Shown in pieces: positions 27,710 to 36,492 of a stretch of 37,990 bases of DNA. The notes under the pieces were generated by a model. It was not told the DNA's origin. It saw only the letters and a list, made by a program, of their open reading frames with translations, and did no database searches. Position numbers and translations under genes: made by a program. Each line of letters starts with the position of its first letter. The first letter of the stretch is position 1. The stretch comes from Planctomycetota bacterium (GTDB lineage Bacteria > Planctomycetota > UBA8108 > UBA1146 > JAJFFE01), in contig JAJFFE010000323.1 in assembly GCA_021776775.1 (NCBI GenBank), forward strand, positions 1-37,990, read 5' to 3'.

Positions 27710-30616
27710 TCACCTCGGCACGGCCAAGATCATCGCCTGCAGGAGACGCTTCTCTTCTGCACCATCAGGGTAAAGGGCCGAGAGCGCATTGCCGAGACGC
27801 AAGAACTCAGGGCCTCGATCCTGCTCTGTCTTCAACAACCTGCCGAGAGCGTTGGCCTGGCCACTGGCCTGTAACAGCATCGCGGCATGAATTCTGTCCA
27901 GTGTCGTGGCTTCGAGGGACTGGATTTCGGCGTCGCCACCGACGATAGCCTTCTTGCGTTTGCCGCGCGCCGTCTCCTTGGATGCAGCTTCCGCCTCGGG
28001 AAAAAGCACACCTTGAACATCACCCTTAGGATCACTCTCGATCCAGCTAGCGGCAGCATTGGTCCCTGCCTCGCCAAAAAGGGCTTCCGCTCGCTCTCTT
28101 ATTGGCAACAGGCGTACAATCCCCTTCTCCTGGACGATGATGCGTCCGGTCCAGACGTCGAGATCGATCCCCATGGGCTGAGCAATTCTCCGCACCACAT
28201 CGAACGGAAGGCTGAAACCGTTGCTTGCGACCTTTGCGGTCTGTTCCTGGTCTTCTTCCTTCTTCTTGCCATTCTCTTCGGGAGCCTCCGTGCTCTCCAG
28301 CGTCCATAGAAAGAGGGCCGTCAAGCGAGCGTCCTCTTCAAAGGCGCCGCTGGTGGCCTCGCCCCTGCCAAGCACCTGTTCCAGCGCCGCGCGGCCCACA
28401 ACCTCCCAAACCTTCTCCAGGTAGTCCGGAAGAGAAACTTCGCGGCCGTCAGCGGTCTCCACTGCCCGATAGCGGCTGAAGATCTCCAACGCTGGGCCAA
28501 TACAAGCAAAGACCAGGTCCGCGCCTCTGACGCCCTCACTCTGCAATCGCTCGATCCAAATGGCGACACGTGGTGGAAGTTCCCGCAATACATCGGCCCA
28601 GTCTCCCACGGACGCATCAGCAGGACGCGGTCGGCACACTAGGTGAACGCTCCCCATTAGCGAAGCAGTGTCTCTTGCGTTGTTTCGTTGTGCCATTTCT
28701 GTTGTGATGGGCCATGATGCGGTGACAACAAATCCGCCATCGCTCAACCCAGATAGTAACGCCTCCCAACCCTCTGTCGTCTTATGCGCAAATACTACAC
28801 ACGCCACGCCATCATCCGCGAGTGTGCTACGCCCTACTGCCGCGGCGTCGGCGAATTTCTGCTCGAAGAAAGACGCTGTCTTTGGATTGCCCTGGTCGTC
28901 TGCATGGCTCTTGTTCCAAACGCACTCCTGTGCCTTCGGGCTCAGGGAGTTGTTCGGCGCATACGGATCGCCCAAACGCTGCTCCGGGAGCGCCAGCTTG
29001 AGCCACACGAGAAAGAAGTCCGACAGGTCTGCATAGGGAACGGCGTCGTAATACGGAGGATCCGTAAACCAGACTGCGCATGACGCCTGCGGCAAGATTG
29101 CCAGTGCGGCATCAGCTTGCACCACCTGGGCCAGGGGCGAAAGACCTGAATTGTGTTCGACTACCTTCGCGATCCACTCAACCGCACCATTCCAACTCCC
29201 GGTCGCCCCGGAAAACGGATTGGCTTCAGCAAAGTCCCAGACCATCGGAATCTTCTGTCCATTGAATGCTCCCTCGACTTTCTCCCCGCTCTGGTGCCAC
29301 CTTGACACCGACGTCCACGCATTGGCGACCCTCCCGACAGCAAGGGCAAGCGCGTCTTTCACGCCACCGGCGTCCAACGCCGCGACCACTCTCGAAAACT
29401 CGGCCAGCGCTTCGGCCTGTCTGCGAGAATACAAGTCGCTGAATGTCTCGATCCCAAAACGTGTCACAGCCGATAGACCACGGGCATTCGGCGAGGGCCT
29501 GGTTGGGTTGATTGCGTCGTGAGGCAATCCCGCTTCTGGTCGTTTCGTCGCCGCGAAGAATGCTTGATAGTCTTGGTCATTGGGGGTTCGATAGTGTCGT
29601 CCAGCGACAGCCGATACTGTCACTACTGCGACCATTCGCGCACCACCAACCCGTGCACCGCTTTCGTCGAACTGTGGCGATGCACCGCCGCGGTCAAGGG
29701 TGAGTTGGTACTGAACCCGGCGACCGGACAGCACCGCATCACATGCGGGACACCGCGCTTTCCCCCCCACAGCGAACCCCTCGGGTACCTCGGCGACAAC
29801 CGTGGGTTCAAAGACCTGGAAGGACAGCACAGGTGGAGCGTCTTTCGGTCGGAGGATCGTGGGCCTAAACGCTCTCCGTCGGTTCGGTTTCTTGCACAGC
29901 CAGAGCGAGCGAACCAGCGGAATCTCCATCCCGCAGTTTGGTGATTCGCACCGAACTGTGCGCGCCCAGAGATAAGCGATGGGCATGGAGCCGTCGGGGT
30001 CTGCTGGGTAGAGGTGCGACAGTTCCTTCGCAACGGCCGCACAGACCTGTCCGCCCACTTGGCGAATCTCCTCTGCCAGCTCCGAACCATGGCGTGGAAT
30101 GTGCTCGAGCAACACTTTGAGGATAAGACAAGCCACGGGATTCAAGTCACTAGCGAAGGTCTCGCAGCCCAAACGGACGGACTCCAACGGAATTGATCCA
30201 CCGCCTGCAAAAGAGTCGACGACGACAGGAGCCTCGTCAGGATGGGCCGCACGAATCAGATTCCGGGCCACACGCAGGTATGTACGGTCCGCCGCGAGAT
30301 CCCAGTTCGCAAACGATCCGATGAACCACAAGAGAGCCCGTTGGAGCTCCTCGTCGTCTTTGGGCGGTTGTCTGACGTCGGTCAGGATCTCGCTCGCGTG
30401 CGTCTTGAACCGCTCGGGGCACAGTTTGTCACAAGGATCGGGAAGTAGCAGCGCCAACAGAACCGCCCGCGATGACGCCAGCGGCCGCCTGGCCCACCAC
30501 AGGTGAAGCGTCGATGGATGCCCATGCCGGATGTATCTTTCCCGTGCCGCATGCCTCGAAACCTCCGCAATGGGAAAGTCTACCTCAGCCAGTCGTTTGC
30601 ACTGCTTGGGTATCAT
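27710..30616 (-). CDS. DUF1156 Zn-ribbon adenine-N6 DNA methyltransferase
   Basis: A 968-residue DNA methylase. The N-terminus is DUF1156: FPIAEVSRHAARERYIRHGHPSTLHLWWARRPL. The SAM-binding motif is DSFAGGGSIPLE (134-145), followed by ASDLNPVA. The amino-methylase motif IV is FTDPPYYDAVPYADLSDFF, with DPPY at 519-522. Between them Cys pairs (C-x4-C around 223-228 and CPAC at 289-292) form the Zn-ribbon expected for this family. The last 300 residues are a family-specific extension ending in an acidic/basic linker and a helical region. The ATG overlaps the helicase stop (ATGA). It should mark host DNA at a sequence of unknown specificity. DUF1156 methylases occur with DUF499 ATPases and SNF2-type helicases in putative defence loci. 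Confidence 0.93.
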   Translation of the reverse strand: MIPKQCKRLAEVDFPIAEVSRHAARERYIRHGHPSTLHLWWARRPLASSRAVLLALLLPDPCDKLCPERFKTHASEILTDVRQPPKDDEELQRALLWFIGSFANWDLAADRTYLRVARNLIRAAHPDEAPVVVDSFAGGGSIPLESVRLGCETFASDLNPVACLILKVLLEHIPRHGSELAEEIRQVGGQVCAAVAKELSHLYPADPDGSMPIAYLWARTVRCESPNCGMEIPLVRSLWLCKKPNRRRAFRPTILRPKDAPPVLSFQVFEPTVVAEVPEGFAVGGKARCPACDAVLSGRRVQYQLTLDRGGASPQFDESGARVGGARMVAVVTVSAVAGRHYRTPNDQDYQAFFAATKRPEAGLPHDAINPTRPSPNARGLSAVTRFGIETFSDLYSRRQAEALAEFSRVVAALDAGGVKDALALAVGRVANAWTSVSRWHQSGEKVEGAFNGQKIPMVWDFAEANPFSGATGSWNGAVEWIAKVVEHNSGLSPLAQVVQADAALAILPQASCAVWFTDPPYYDAVPYADLSDFFLVWLKLALPEQRLGDPYAPNNSLSPKAQECVWNKSHADDQGNPKTASFFEQKFADAAAVGRSTLADDGVACVVFAHKTTEGWEALLSGLSDGGFVVTASWPITTEMAQRNNARDTASLMGSVHLVCRPRPADASVGDWADVLRELPPRVAIWIERLQSEGVRGADLVFACIGPALEIFSRYRAVETADGREVSLPDYLEKVWEVVGRAALEQVLGRGEATSGAFEEDARLTALFLWTLESTEAPEENGKKKEEDQEQTAKVASNGFSLPFDVVRRIAQPMGIDLDVWTGRIIVQEKGIVRLLPIRERAEALFGEAGTNAAASWIESDPKGDVQGVLFPEAEAASKETARGKRKKAIVGGDAEIQSLEATTLDRIHAAMLLQASGQANALGRLLKTEQDRGPEFLRLGNALSALYPDGAEEKRLLQAMILAVPR

Positions 30617-33600
30617 CGTTTACCACCGTAAGGCGGCTCATCGTCACGGACCTGCATGGGTTGGGTCATCGCATCAACTCTCAGGTAATAATGCTGCACT
30701 TTGCGGACCTCGTGCCAGTCGTACTGAATCGGATCGTAGACGGGGTCCTGCAAGATCGGCGTTGTAGAACAATTCGTCACGACGTAGAGCCAATAGCAAT
30801 CGCGACGATCTTCCGCAACGCGTTTCTCGTTTGGCGACCACAAGATCGTGCCGGTGACCGCAGCTAGACCCTTCACCTCGATCAAACGCATTTCCCCGGA
30901 ACGGGTATCGAGGCTGGTGACGTCGTACCCCAGATTCTTGGCACTGACGTCCTCGACTTGGCAGCCGCGGGCATTCTCGTGATCCATCACGACCTGCATA
31001 GCAACGGCCTCCGTCTCAAGATTGGGGCGGAGGTTTCTGACCTCGGTCGACCCACGTTCAGGATGTGGCAGAACGAGCACGCTCGTGAGGCGCTCCACAG
31101 CCTGCAGCGATAGTGCACCTTGGCGGGCGAGATCCTGTCGGCGATGCTCTCGTCGGGCGAGCAACTCAGCGTGTCGATTCTCGGCCTTGGCGAGACGACC
31201 CTCGGCTCCCTGACTTCCCTCTTCCACGTCGGCGGCAGCCCTGCCGATCTCCTCGTCGGTTCGTTGGAGCAGCTCGGTGAGGGAGAGTTCCACATGCTCC
31301 GCGATGCGTTCGACCTCAGTGAGGCGTTCTTCACGAGTGTCGTCGACAAACGGAACCAGCGCGTTCTCCTGGAGCCACTCGGTAGGCTCGGGAGCGAGAG
31401 CGATGGACGGTAGCTGGTCGGGTGCGTCGGCCGGTGTGAAATTGCCGAGCGCGCTTGGTTCGCGAAGCTCGGGCTCGGTCTCGTCGCGGATCTCTACCGC
31501 AAAGAGATTCTCATGCACAACGTGACCTAACCCGTCCACAACACGAGCTCGGTAGAAGTCGATGCGAGCCGGCGCGTCGTGAGCAAGTGAATGGAAACAT
31601 GCGCCCCGTCCGAAGGGCTCCATCGCGTGGTCACGGGTGTGGCGACGAATGGACTCGAAGAGCGGGTGTCCAGGCGTGACCCACTCCAAACTGTGCTCGT
31701 CGGCGGTTTCGCGATCGGTCGAGCAGCGAGGATAGTGATTGGCGAGCTCAGACAGCTTCCAATCCTCCTGACGCTCGTAGCGGCGTAGAACCGTGGGCGT
31801 ACGCGCGGGCTCGAAGGTGTGAGGTAGATTCTCGATCTGCTTGAGCTTGAACGGCACGAACTCGGCCGCGTCGCGTATGAAACGGGCGATGCTCTCTGGG
31901 ACCAAGCGCCGCTCCTTCGCGCGAGCACGTCGTTCCACCAGCATCTCCAAGTTGAGCTTCTTGGCCGCTAGACCTTCCAGGGCATTCTGGCAAATGTTGC
32001 GGAAGCGGCCCTCGTCGACGTCTCTGAGGAGTCTCTCCTCCAAATCAGCGTCTCCGAGCTTGCCCGCGTAGTAGTCCCGGAGAACTCGCTCCACGTGGGA
32101 TGCCGGCAAGACCTCCCCGACGACATTGAAGACAGCATCGTCGTCGAGGGCGTCGCGTATCTCCTGCAGCTTGTCGAGCAGTCGCTGAAGTACACGACCC
32201 TCAATGGTATTGGTAGCGACGAAGTTGAAGATCAGGCAATCCTTGAGCTGGCCGTAACGGTGGATACGGCCCATGCGCTGCTCGAGACGGTTGGGGTTCC
32301 AGGGAATGTCGTAGTTGAAGAGGATGTTGCAGCACTGCAGATTGATGCCTTCGCCGGCCGCTTCGGTGGCGACCAACACTTGGATTTCCCCGTCGCGAAA
32401 CTGTTGCTCGGTGTAGATGCGGGTGCCGGCGTCGTCGCGGGATCCGGGCTTCATTCCCCCATGGATCACGCCGACTCGGAAGCCCCACGCTTCGAGATTC
32501 TCGACCAGGTAGTAGAGAGTGTCTTTGAACTCGGTGAAGAGCAACAGGCGGCGTTCGGAGTCATCGAAGAAGCCCTCGCTCGCGAGGAGCGCTTTGAGCT
32601 TGCCGAGCTTGGCTTCGGAGCCACTCTTCTCGACCGATTCGGCCTCTTTTGCAAGTTCGAGCAACTCAGCGATCTCCTGGCGAACCATATCGGCGTTGCC
32701 AACAAGCGTCACCGCGTCTAACAGGCTCTCGAGTCGCTCGCGCTCTTCCTCCTCCATCTCCTCGAGCTCATCCCAGTCGGGCAAGTCGGGAGGCGCGTTA
32801 CGCGCCAAGGTCTGGGCTTGCTTCAAACCGATTTCGAGGCGCTTAGCCCTGTTCTCTAGGCTGCAGCGCATGGAGCGCGTACTGGAGGCGAGACGGCGCT
32901 GGTAGAGTGCCATCAAGAACCCGACGGCACGCGCTCGAGGGTCATCGCCCTGAGCTGCGGCACGAGCGCTCTGCCGTTTCACGAAACGAGTGATCTGACG
33001 GTAGAGATCAAACTCTTCGCCATCGATGGCGAAGTCCACAGTGTGCGGCACACGCTTGGTGAAGATTTTGCGAGCTTCCCAAGTTCCATCCTCGTTGCGC
33101 TCGGGAAAGTAAACCATCGCCTCCTTGGTGCGGCGCAGATAGAACGGCGCACGCTGGCGATTCATGGCCTGCTGAATGGAACTCACGTCGGCGTACGCGT
33201 CGTGATCGAGCAACTGCAGGAAGAGCGTGAAGTTGACCGGATCTCCCTTGTGGGGTGTCGCGGTCAGTAGCAGGTAGTGATCTGAAGTGTCGCGAAGAAG
33301 CTCGCCCAGTTTGTAGCGAAGACTCTTGTGGGACTCGTCGCGCGCTGACATACGGTGAGCCTCGTCAACAATGACGAGGTCCCAATGGACCTGACGCAAA
33401 CCGGGGAGAATCTCGTCGCGCTTGGCGAGGTCCAGGGAAGTAATGACCCTCTTCTGCTCCATCCACTGATTGACCCCGAACTGATCCCGTATGTCGCTGC
33501 CCTTGAGCACTAGGAACTTCTCGTCGAACTTCTCCTTCAGCTCACGTTGCCACTGAAATGCAAGGTTCGCCGGAGCAACGATGAGTATCCGCTCCGCCAG

Positions 33601-34053
33601 CCCTCGGAGCCTCAGCTCCCGGATCAGGAGCCCTGCCATGATCGTCTTTCCGGCTCCTGCGTCGTCGGCCAACAGAAAACGAACGCGGGCAAGCTTGAGC
33701 AGGTAGTCATAGACGGCTTCGAGCTGATGGGGCAGCGGGTCGACGCGGGAAATCGAGAGCCCGAAATAGGGATCGAACTCCCAGGCGATGCCCAGGGCGT
33801 AGGCTTGCAGACCGAGGCGGAGAAGTGCTCCATCGCCGTCGTATCCGAAGCCCGGTTCGAGAATCGTCAGGGACTCGAGATCATCCTCGGCCAGCGTGAC
33901 CTTCCGGAAGCGCTCGGTCTGAGTTCCGACGAGCCCCACGGTGAACGAGCCCTCTGCGCCGGCCCGCACGGTTTCGACGCGCATTGGCTCACTGAAGAGC
34001 GGTCCGGTGAGGACCTGCGATTCTTTGAGCGGAAGGCTCTTGTTCGAGCTCAA
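30613..34053 (-). CDS. SNF2/HepA-type superfamily 2 helicase with DUF3883 C-terminus (DrmD-like)
   Basis: The helicase motifs are unambiguous: ADDAGAGKT (Walker A, near residue 134), LVIVDEAHRMS (Walker B), LLTATPHKG (motif III), then VGVIHGGM and GEGINLQCCNILFNYDIPWNP with RMGRIHRYGQ (motifs V-VI). A coiled region of about 100 Glu-rich residues (EELEEMEEEERERLE) interrupts the two lobes. The last 120 residues match DUF3883: VEDVSAKNLGYDVTSLD, RLIEVKG. I place the start at a TTG (34053, 1146 residues), close to the family-like LTGPLFSEPMRVE. A TTG at 34212 would add 53 Arg/Ser-rich residues without a ribosome site. The layout resembles DrmD of DISARM class 1. It should translocate on or remodel DNA for the system's nucleases. 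First gene of the operon; overlaps the methylase start by four bases. Confidence 0.93.
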   Translation of the reverse strand: MSSNKSLPLKESQVLTGPLFSEPMRVETVRAGAEGSFTVGLVGTQTERFRKVTLAEDDLESLTILEPGFGYDGDGALLRLGLQAYALGIAWEFDPYFGLSISRVDPLPHQLEAVYDYLLKLARVRFLLADDAGAGKTIMAGLLIRELRLRGLAERILIVAPANLAFQWQRELKEKFDEKFLVLKGSDIRDQFGVNQWMEQKRVITSLDLAKRDEILPGLRQVHWDLVIVDEAHRMSARDESHKSLRYKLGELLRDTSDHYLLLTATPHKGDPVNFTLFLQLLDHDAYADVSSIQQAMNRQRAPFYLRRTKEAMVYFPERNEDGTWEARKIFTKRVPHTVDFAIDGEEFDLYRQITRFVKRQSARAAAQGDDPRARAVGFLMALYQRRLASSTRSMRCSLENRAKRLEIGLKQAQTLARNAPPDLPDWDELEEMEEEERERLESLLDAVTLVGNADMVRQEIAELLELAKEAESVEKSGSEAKLGKLKALLASEGFFDDSERRLLLFTEFKDTLYYLVENLEAWGFRVGVIHGGMKPGSRDDAGTRIYTEQQFRDGEIQVLVATEAAGEGINLQCCNILFNYDIPWNPNRLEQRMGRIHRYGQLKDCLIFNFVATNTIEGRVLQRLLDKLQEIRDALDDDAVFNVVGEVLPASHVERVLRDYYAGKLGDADLEERLLRDVDEGRFRNICQNALEGLAAKKLNLEMLVERRARAKERRLVPESIARFIRDAAEFVPFKLKQIENLPHTFEPARTPTVLRRYERQEDWKLSELANHYPRCSTDRETADEHSLEWVTPGHPLFESIRRHTRDHAMEPFGRGACFHSLAHDAPARIDFYRARVVDGLGHVVHENLFAVEIRDETEPELREPSALGNFTPADAPDQLPSIALAPEPTEWLQENALVPFVDDTREERLTEVERIAEHVELSLTELLQRTDEEIGRAAADVEEGSQGAEGRLAKAENRHAELLARREHRRQDLARQGALSLQAVERLTSVLVLPHPERGSTEVRNLRPNLETEAVAMQVVMDHENARGCQVEDVSAKNLGYDVTSLDTRSGEMRLIEVKGLAAVTGTILWSPNEKRVAEDRRDCYWLYVVTNCSTTPILQDPVYDPIQYDWHEVRKVQHYYLRVDAMTQPMQVRDDEPPYGGKR

Positions 34054-34235
34054 GTGTCCGACTCTCTTCTCTCGAGGCTGATAGAGCGACAGGGGTTCGC
34101 CGCGGGGAAACCTTGCTCTCGATCGATTCGCGGATACGCATCTTCGGGAGGCTGGAGTTGGTCCTGATGACCCTTCCTGACGCCGCGAAGCCCGAACTTG
34201 GCGTCGAGACAACTATCTGATTCGTAAGGAGTTGC

Positions 34236-34264
34236 AGAGTATCTCAGCCGTTCACCGGCGTCAA
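34236..34264 (-). promoter_or_regulatory. Candidate promoter of the five-gene operon
   Basis: On the minus strand TTGACG (34264-34259) is followed by exactly 17 bases and TACTCT (34241-34236). Transcription would begin near 34229, leaving a leader of about 175 bases before the TTG at 34053. The -35 is strong, the -10 weak. Confidence 0.4.
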
Positions 34265-34332
34265 CAATCGCCGTACCTGGCGCTACGCCACCGAAAGCGA
34301 ACTGGATCCGCGTCAATTGGAAGGGCCCCGCG

Positions 34333-35697
34333 ATGCGACCTAAGCTAAGCCGTGAAGAGCTCTTCGAACTCGTTTGGGCGGCGCCCTCCTCTTCCTTGGC
34401 CAAGGAACTCGGGATCTCGGATGTCGCGCTTGGGAAACTGTGTCTACGCGAGCAGGTTCCGAAACCTCCGCCCGGGTACTGGGCGAAGGTCCGGGCTGGA
34501 CGGAGTCCCCGACGACCGCGACTTCCCGAGTTCCATCCGGAGCGGCGCCCACCGCGGCCAGTCGACATGCCGGGGACGCACCTGTCGCCAGGCAAGTTGC
34601 GCTACTTTCATCTCGCCCTCGAGAGACTGGGGGACGCGGCGGATCTCGGTGAGCTGCGCGTGGACGGAACTCGAATCCTCTCGCTTCCGGCGGAGCTCGC
34701 GTCGAGCCTCATCCTCACGCTTGAGTCCGTGCTTCGGTCAGGGGACGTCGATGACCACTCGTGGCAACGCGAACACGCGCACCGGAAGGTCATCGCGGAG
34801 CTGGTTGACACGCTCCTCCCCTTCGCCGAGTCGACGCTCCTCGTTCTTGCGCACAAGCGATCGTATGGTGATCCAGATCTATGCCTCGTTCGGCTCAATG
34901 CGGAGACGAAACGGTCGATTGCGCAGCTTCGGCGAATCGTGATTGAAAACAACCTCGACTTCGTGTGCCGAGGTCTCGACGGCAACTCAATCTCATGGCG
35001 AAAGAGTGGGTACGACCCGGATCTTCGAGCGTATCGAATTTTCGTTTCGACCAATCATGTGTGGGTGCGCGCCATCGACTCCGAGGACAAAGTGGTCGCG
35101 GAGACGGAGCGCGTTGATCTCTCGACAGTCCTGCCGATCGAATCGTTCGCGGAGCTCGACTTCCGAGTGCCCAGCGTGATCGCACCAAGCCGTGACCGGC
35201 TCGACGCTGGCCGAATCGGTCGGTACCTCAAGAGCAAGAATCTCCTCGACGAGTCGATGGATGCTTCCTGCCGGCTCGGCCAACTCAACGAGGACCCTAG
35301 CAACATATGCTCGCTCCGTTCTGCGCTGAGCGACACCGAGATTGATCAAGTCCGAGCCGCAAGCGAGCTGGCTCGAATCGCAGAGGCGCGACTGGACAAT
35401 TGGGAGGCGGATTTGGGGCGTGAGTGCACGTCGATCGTCGAGGACTTCCTCGGCGTTCGCTTGGGCGATCGGGTGTGTCTCACCGAGGAGAGCCAGCGCC
35501 AACTGACTCTCCAACTGACCAGCGTGGATCTCTGGTCGAAGGACGAGGAGCTCGTCTTCTGGCTGACCGGGACCCGGTACCGTAAGGACGGCTCGTTGGG
35601 AAAGCGGGTGGAGTCTCGACTCGTTCGCGCTCGACTGAGTTCGACCGAGCGGCACCAGATCCAGCGAGCTCGCGAAATCGGCTTCAGAGTACGGTGA
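34333..35697 (+). CDS. HTH-containing protein of unknown function
   Basis: A 454-residue, soluble, highly charged protein. The first 55 residues form a helix-turn-helix-like unit: SREELFELVWAAP, LAKELGISDVALGKLC, then VPKPPPGYWAKVRAGR. This 'LAKE.GISD..L.K.C....VP.PP.GYW' pattern is widespread at the start of uncharacterised bacterial proteins. The rest has no recognised domain; it is alpha/beta by appearance, with a helical stretch around 340-385. The ATG has GGAAGGG upstream. It is transcribed away from the defence-like operon, so it could be a regulator of that operon acting at the shared 280-base upstream region, or an independent passenger gene. Function not assigned. Confidence 0.8.
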   Translation: MRPKLSREELFELVWAAPSSSLAKELGISDVALGKLCLREQVPKPPPGYWAKVRAGRSPRRPRLPEFHPERRPPRPVDMPGTHLSPGKLRYFHLALERLGDAADLGELRVDGTRILSLPAELASSLILTLESVLRSGDVDDHSWQREHAHRKVIAELVDTLLPFAESTLLVLAHKRSYGDPDLCLVRLNAETKRSIAQLRRIVIENNLDFVCRGLDGNSISWRKSGYDPDLRAYRIFVSTNHVWVRAIDSEDKVVAETERVDLSTVLPIESFAELDFRVPSVIAPSRDRLDAGRIGRYLKSKNLLDESMDASCRLGQLNEDPSNICSLRSALSDTEIDQVRAASELARIAEARLDNWEADLGRECTSIVEDFLGVRLGDRVCLTEESQRQLTLQLTSVDLWSKDEELVFWLTGTRYRKDGSLGKRVESRLVRARLSSTERHQIQRAREIGFRVR

Positions 35698-35792
35698 CGC
35701 CACGATCGAGTTCAGCGGCGACTTCCGCTCGCCCTGAACCTATGGGCTCGAACACCACAATCCTTAAATAGTCCGAAGCTATCTCTAACAGT

Positions 35793-35957
35793 ATGAAACA
35801 AGACGAAACAACCCGTCCGCTCACACTTCGGATCTCCCGAGAGCTCTGGAACAGATTCAAAGAGACGGTACCGCGCACGGTCCGTCTCAACGACGCCTTG
35901 GTCGAGCTCATTCAGAATCACTGCGACGCGCAGGAGCCAGAAGGAGGTATGAAGTGA
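35793..35957 (+). CDS. Very small ribbon-helix-helix-like protein
   Basis: A 54-residue frame that reads MKQDETTRPLTLRISRELW at its start. The order is short basic beta strand (PLTLRIS), helix (RELWNRFKETV), turn (PRTVRL), helix (NDALVELIQNHCD). This looks like a CopG/Arc-type ribbon-helix-helix DNA-binding fold, though no clear Shine-Dalgarno precedes the ATG. Its stop codon is directly followed by the ATG of the next small gene (TGAATG), which argues that both are real and co-translated. It may control the recombination genes or be an antitoxin-like repressor. Confidence 0.55.
   Translation: MKQDETTRPLTLRISRELWNRFKETVPRTVRLNDALVELIQNHCDAQEPEGGMK
35942..35948 (+). promoter_or_regulatory. 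Ribosome binding site of the second small gene
   Basis: A perfect AGGAGGT lies inside the end of the first small gene, nine bases before the ATG at 35958. It is the best evidence that the downstream 59-codon frame is translated. Confidence 0.6.
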
Positions 35958-36137
35958 ATGGAAGAGTTTATTCGCCACTGGATCGAGTCGATTCAGGAGT
36001 ATGGTCAAGATGAAGGCTCGCTCGAGGTCATTGTCACGAAGATCTATGAGGCCGGAGTTAACGACGGGGTAGAGGCCGTCGAAGCGTACCCGGAAGAGCA
36101 TGGCCTGAAGAAGAAGAGCGACTCGGAGGAGGACTAG
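35958..36137 (+). CDS. Very small acidic protein of unknown function
   Basis: A 59-residue frame beginning MEEFIRHWIESIQEYGQDEG and ending with a KKKSDSEED tail. It is helical and acidic. It starts immediately after the stop of the ribbon-helix-helix-like gene, behind a perfect ribosome site. No family recognised. Its last 80 bases overlap the end of the convergent HTH gene on the minus strand. Confidence 0.5.
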   Translation: MEEFIRHWIESIQEYGQDEGSLEVIVTKIYEAGVNDGVEAVEAYPEEHGLKKKSDSEED

Positions 36138-36492
36138 AGAGACGGGACTCGTGTTTCCTCACGAGCCCTCCCACCGCATTGAGCTGCACGTCCCATGACG
36201 GTTCGGTTGCGATCGCTCGCAGCGACCGCTCCGAAGCACGAAGCTCCCCGTTGAGGAGTGCTTCTTGGATCGGCGCAGCCAGGTTTCGAAGTTGGAGCAC
36301 CTGAGTCACTCGGGCGCGGGTCAATCCGAGATCCCGTGCGACGGACGCAAGTCCCTCGACTCCCCCACTCTCGATCTGTCTCCCCAACCCGTGAGCGAGC
36401 GCAAGTAAGCGTGCGACTCGACTGGGAACCGGCCGCGCCTCCAACGGCGCCGGCTCAGGATCGACTTCGGCCGTCAGGCGGAGCTTCGACAT
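36058..36492 (-). CDS. HTH protein encoded with the serine recombinase
   Basis: A 144-residue protein with a central ParB/KorB-like helix-turn-helix: VARLLALAHGLGRQIESG, then LASVARDLGLTRARVTQVLQLRNLAAPIQEALL. Small proteins of this kind commonly sit next to large serine recombinases, where they may help regulate or direct recombination; their role is not established. The start overlaps the end of the recombinase gene by 19 bases, so translation is coupled. The C-terminal Ser/Pro/Arg-rich tail lies antisense to the small acidic gene; such a tail could simply reflect read-through to the first available stop. Confidence 0.8.
   Translation of the reverse strand: MSKLRLTAEVDPEPAPLEARPVPSRVARLLALAHGLGRQIESGGVEGLASVARDLGLTRARVTQVLQLRNLAAPIQEALLNGELRASERSLRAIATEPSWDVQLNAVGGLVRKHESRLSSPPPSRSSSSGHALPGTLRRPLPRR

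Noticed and set aside
30613..34212. Naming the operon as DISARM
   Set aside because: The helicase and methylase resemble DISARM class 1 accessory genes, but the defining DrmA, DrmB and DrmC are absent from the window.
35712..36101. 129-codon open frame on the minus strand
   Set aside because: It opposes the two small plus-strand genes, which have stop-start adjacency and a perfect ribosome site; the minus frame has neither.
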